64,000 nucleotides of DNA, from assembly GCF_000956545.1 (NCBI RefSeq), contig NZ_JYIT01000074.1:30567-94566 (forward strand). The letters run 5' to 3'. This DNA is from Microbacterium azadirachtae. GTDB lineage: Bacteria > Actinomycetota > Actinomycetes > Actinomycetales > Microbacteriaceae. Shown one piece after another: positions 63,496-64,000 of this stretch (position 1 is its first letter; each line of letters starts with the position of its first letter). The notes beneath the pieces were generated by a model. It saw nothing but the letters and a program-made list of their open reading frames with translations, was not told the origin of the DNA and searched no databases. Position numbers and translations under genes: made by a program.

Positions 63496-64000
63496 TCAGA
63501 CTGGGTACGAGGGTGAGCCTGCAGTTGGCGGCTGCAAGGTGACGGCCTGTCCTCGGCTGTTCAGCTTCTCAGGGTCGTTGAGCCGCTCTTCGACGGTCGT
63601 CGCGGTCGCCTCTGCGCCGGTGGAGGTCATGATGATTGTGTGGTGGTTGACGTCTGGGATGACCTGGGGCACCAATTGAGGGACCTCACGCGCCCAGCGA
63701 CTCACGGTGTCCGTCGCGAAGAGCGGCATGTCGTCGGAGAGCCCCCGTGGCGCAAGCAGCAGGACAGTCCGCGCGGGCAGAGACAGGAGCGCAGTCGCGT
63801 ACCCGTCCCGGCCGTCGAGCTCTTGCGCATCGGCTGCGACAGCGGCCGGGTTCGCCGAGCTGGTCCGTGCGACGCCCTCTCCGACGAGGTCGTAGCCGAC
63901 GTAGGCGTCGATCGCGGCGTTCCAGTAGGGTCCGAATGCGGGGTGGCGCTTCCAGTACGCCCGGTAGGCCTCCTCGTGGGGGAAGGTCATCGAGAGTCGT
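63496..64000 (-). CDS. Alpha/beta hydrolase, 5' end beyond the window
   Basis: The C-terminal 168 codons are visible and the frame is still open at the window edge, so ATG 63990 is probably internal. The cap region (FPHEEAYRAYWKRHPAFGPY) is followed by strand and acid residues in TVLLLAPRGLSDDMPLFATD, and a catalytic-type His in IPDVNHHTIIM. These fit the C-terminal half of an alpha/beta hydrolase; the nucleophile lies outside. Confidence 0.6.
   Translation of the reverse strand, partial: RLSMTFPHEEAYRAYWKRHPAFGPYWNAAIDAYVGYDLVGEGVARTSSANPAAVAADAQELDGRDGYATALLSLPARTVLLLAPRGLSDDMPLFATDTVSRWAREVPQLVPQVIPDVNHHTIIMTSTGAEATATTVEERLNDPEKLNSRGQAVTLQPPTAGSPSYPV

Overview
The window is high-GC actinobacterial DNA. 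GC-biased codons, twin-arginine and LPXTG surface proteins, many ATGA-coupled operons, and an inositol gene order like that of Corynebacterium all point to an actinobacterium, most plausibly a Microbacteriaceae such as Microbacterium. This assignment is inferred from gene content, not from a marker gene. No rRNA, tRNA or CRISPR array was seen.

Layout. 1-4605: regulators and exporters (a partial SDR with a divergent XRE regulator, a frameshifted AraC gene, a LysE exporter with a divergent Lrp regulator). 4773-11689: a sortase-assembled pilus locus (Tat-secreted protein, large LPXTG protein, major pilin, class C sortase, and a second sortase broken by an insertion). 11690-14403: an IS21 element with a frameshifted istB and no visible right end. 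14465-21695: an operon (alcohol dehydrogenase, two alpha/beta hydrolases, secreted lipase, MHS-type transporter) divergent from a GAF/PucR regulator. 22420-30132: a glycoside module with a TetR repressor, a sugar isomerase, a transporter, GH78 rhamnosidase, GH1 glucosidase and an SDR, with two tandem palindromic operators in the divergent promoter. 30585-51800: a large inositol regulon comprising a tautomerase, three Gfo/Idh oxidoreductases, an IolT-like porter, a ribose-type ABC importer, a LacI regulator, and a nine-gene operon (iolC, a Cgl0159-like aldolase, iolA, iolB, iolD, iolE, iolG, iolH and a transaldolase) divergent from a GntR regulator (IolR). 51801-57208: a decayed stretch with a truncated tyrosine kinase, an intact AraC paralogue, an IS30 remnant, and a Xre-RES toxin-antitoxin pair whose toxin carries a stop. 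57459-63153: a DHA2 efflux pump, a two-component system and a MacB-like ABC exporter that share a palindromic site. 63335-64000: an IS remnant and a partial hydrolase.

How the genes work together. The inositol genes import inositols (MFS porter and ABC importer), oxidise them (Gfo/Idh), and take the keto form through IolE, IolD, IolB, IolC, an aldolase and IolA to central metabolism. GntR and LacI regulators share operator-like motifs across the promoters. The glycoside module would strip rhamnose and glucose from imported glycosides. The pilus genes would build a covalent fimbria, and the IS21 insertion has removed the accessory sortase. The right-hand TCS, ABC and MFS genes look like an envelope-stress or drug-efflux response.
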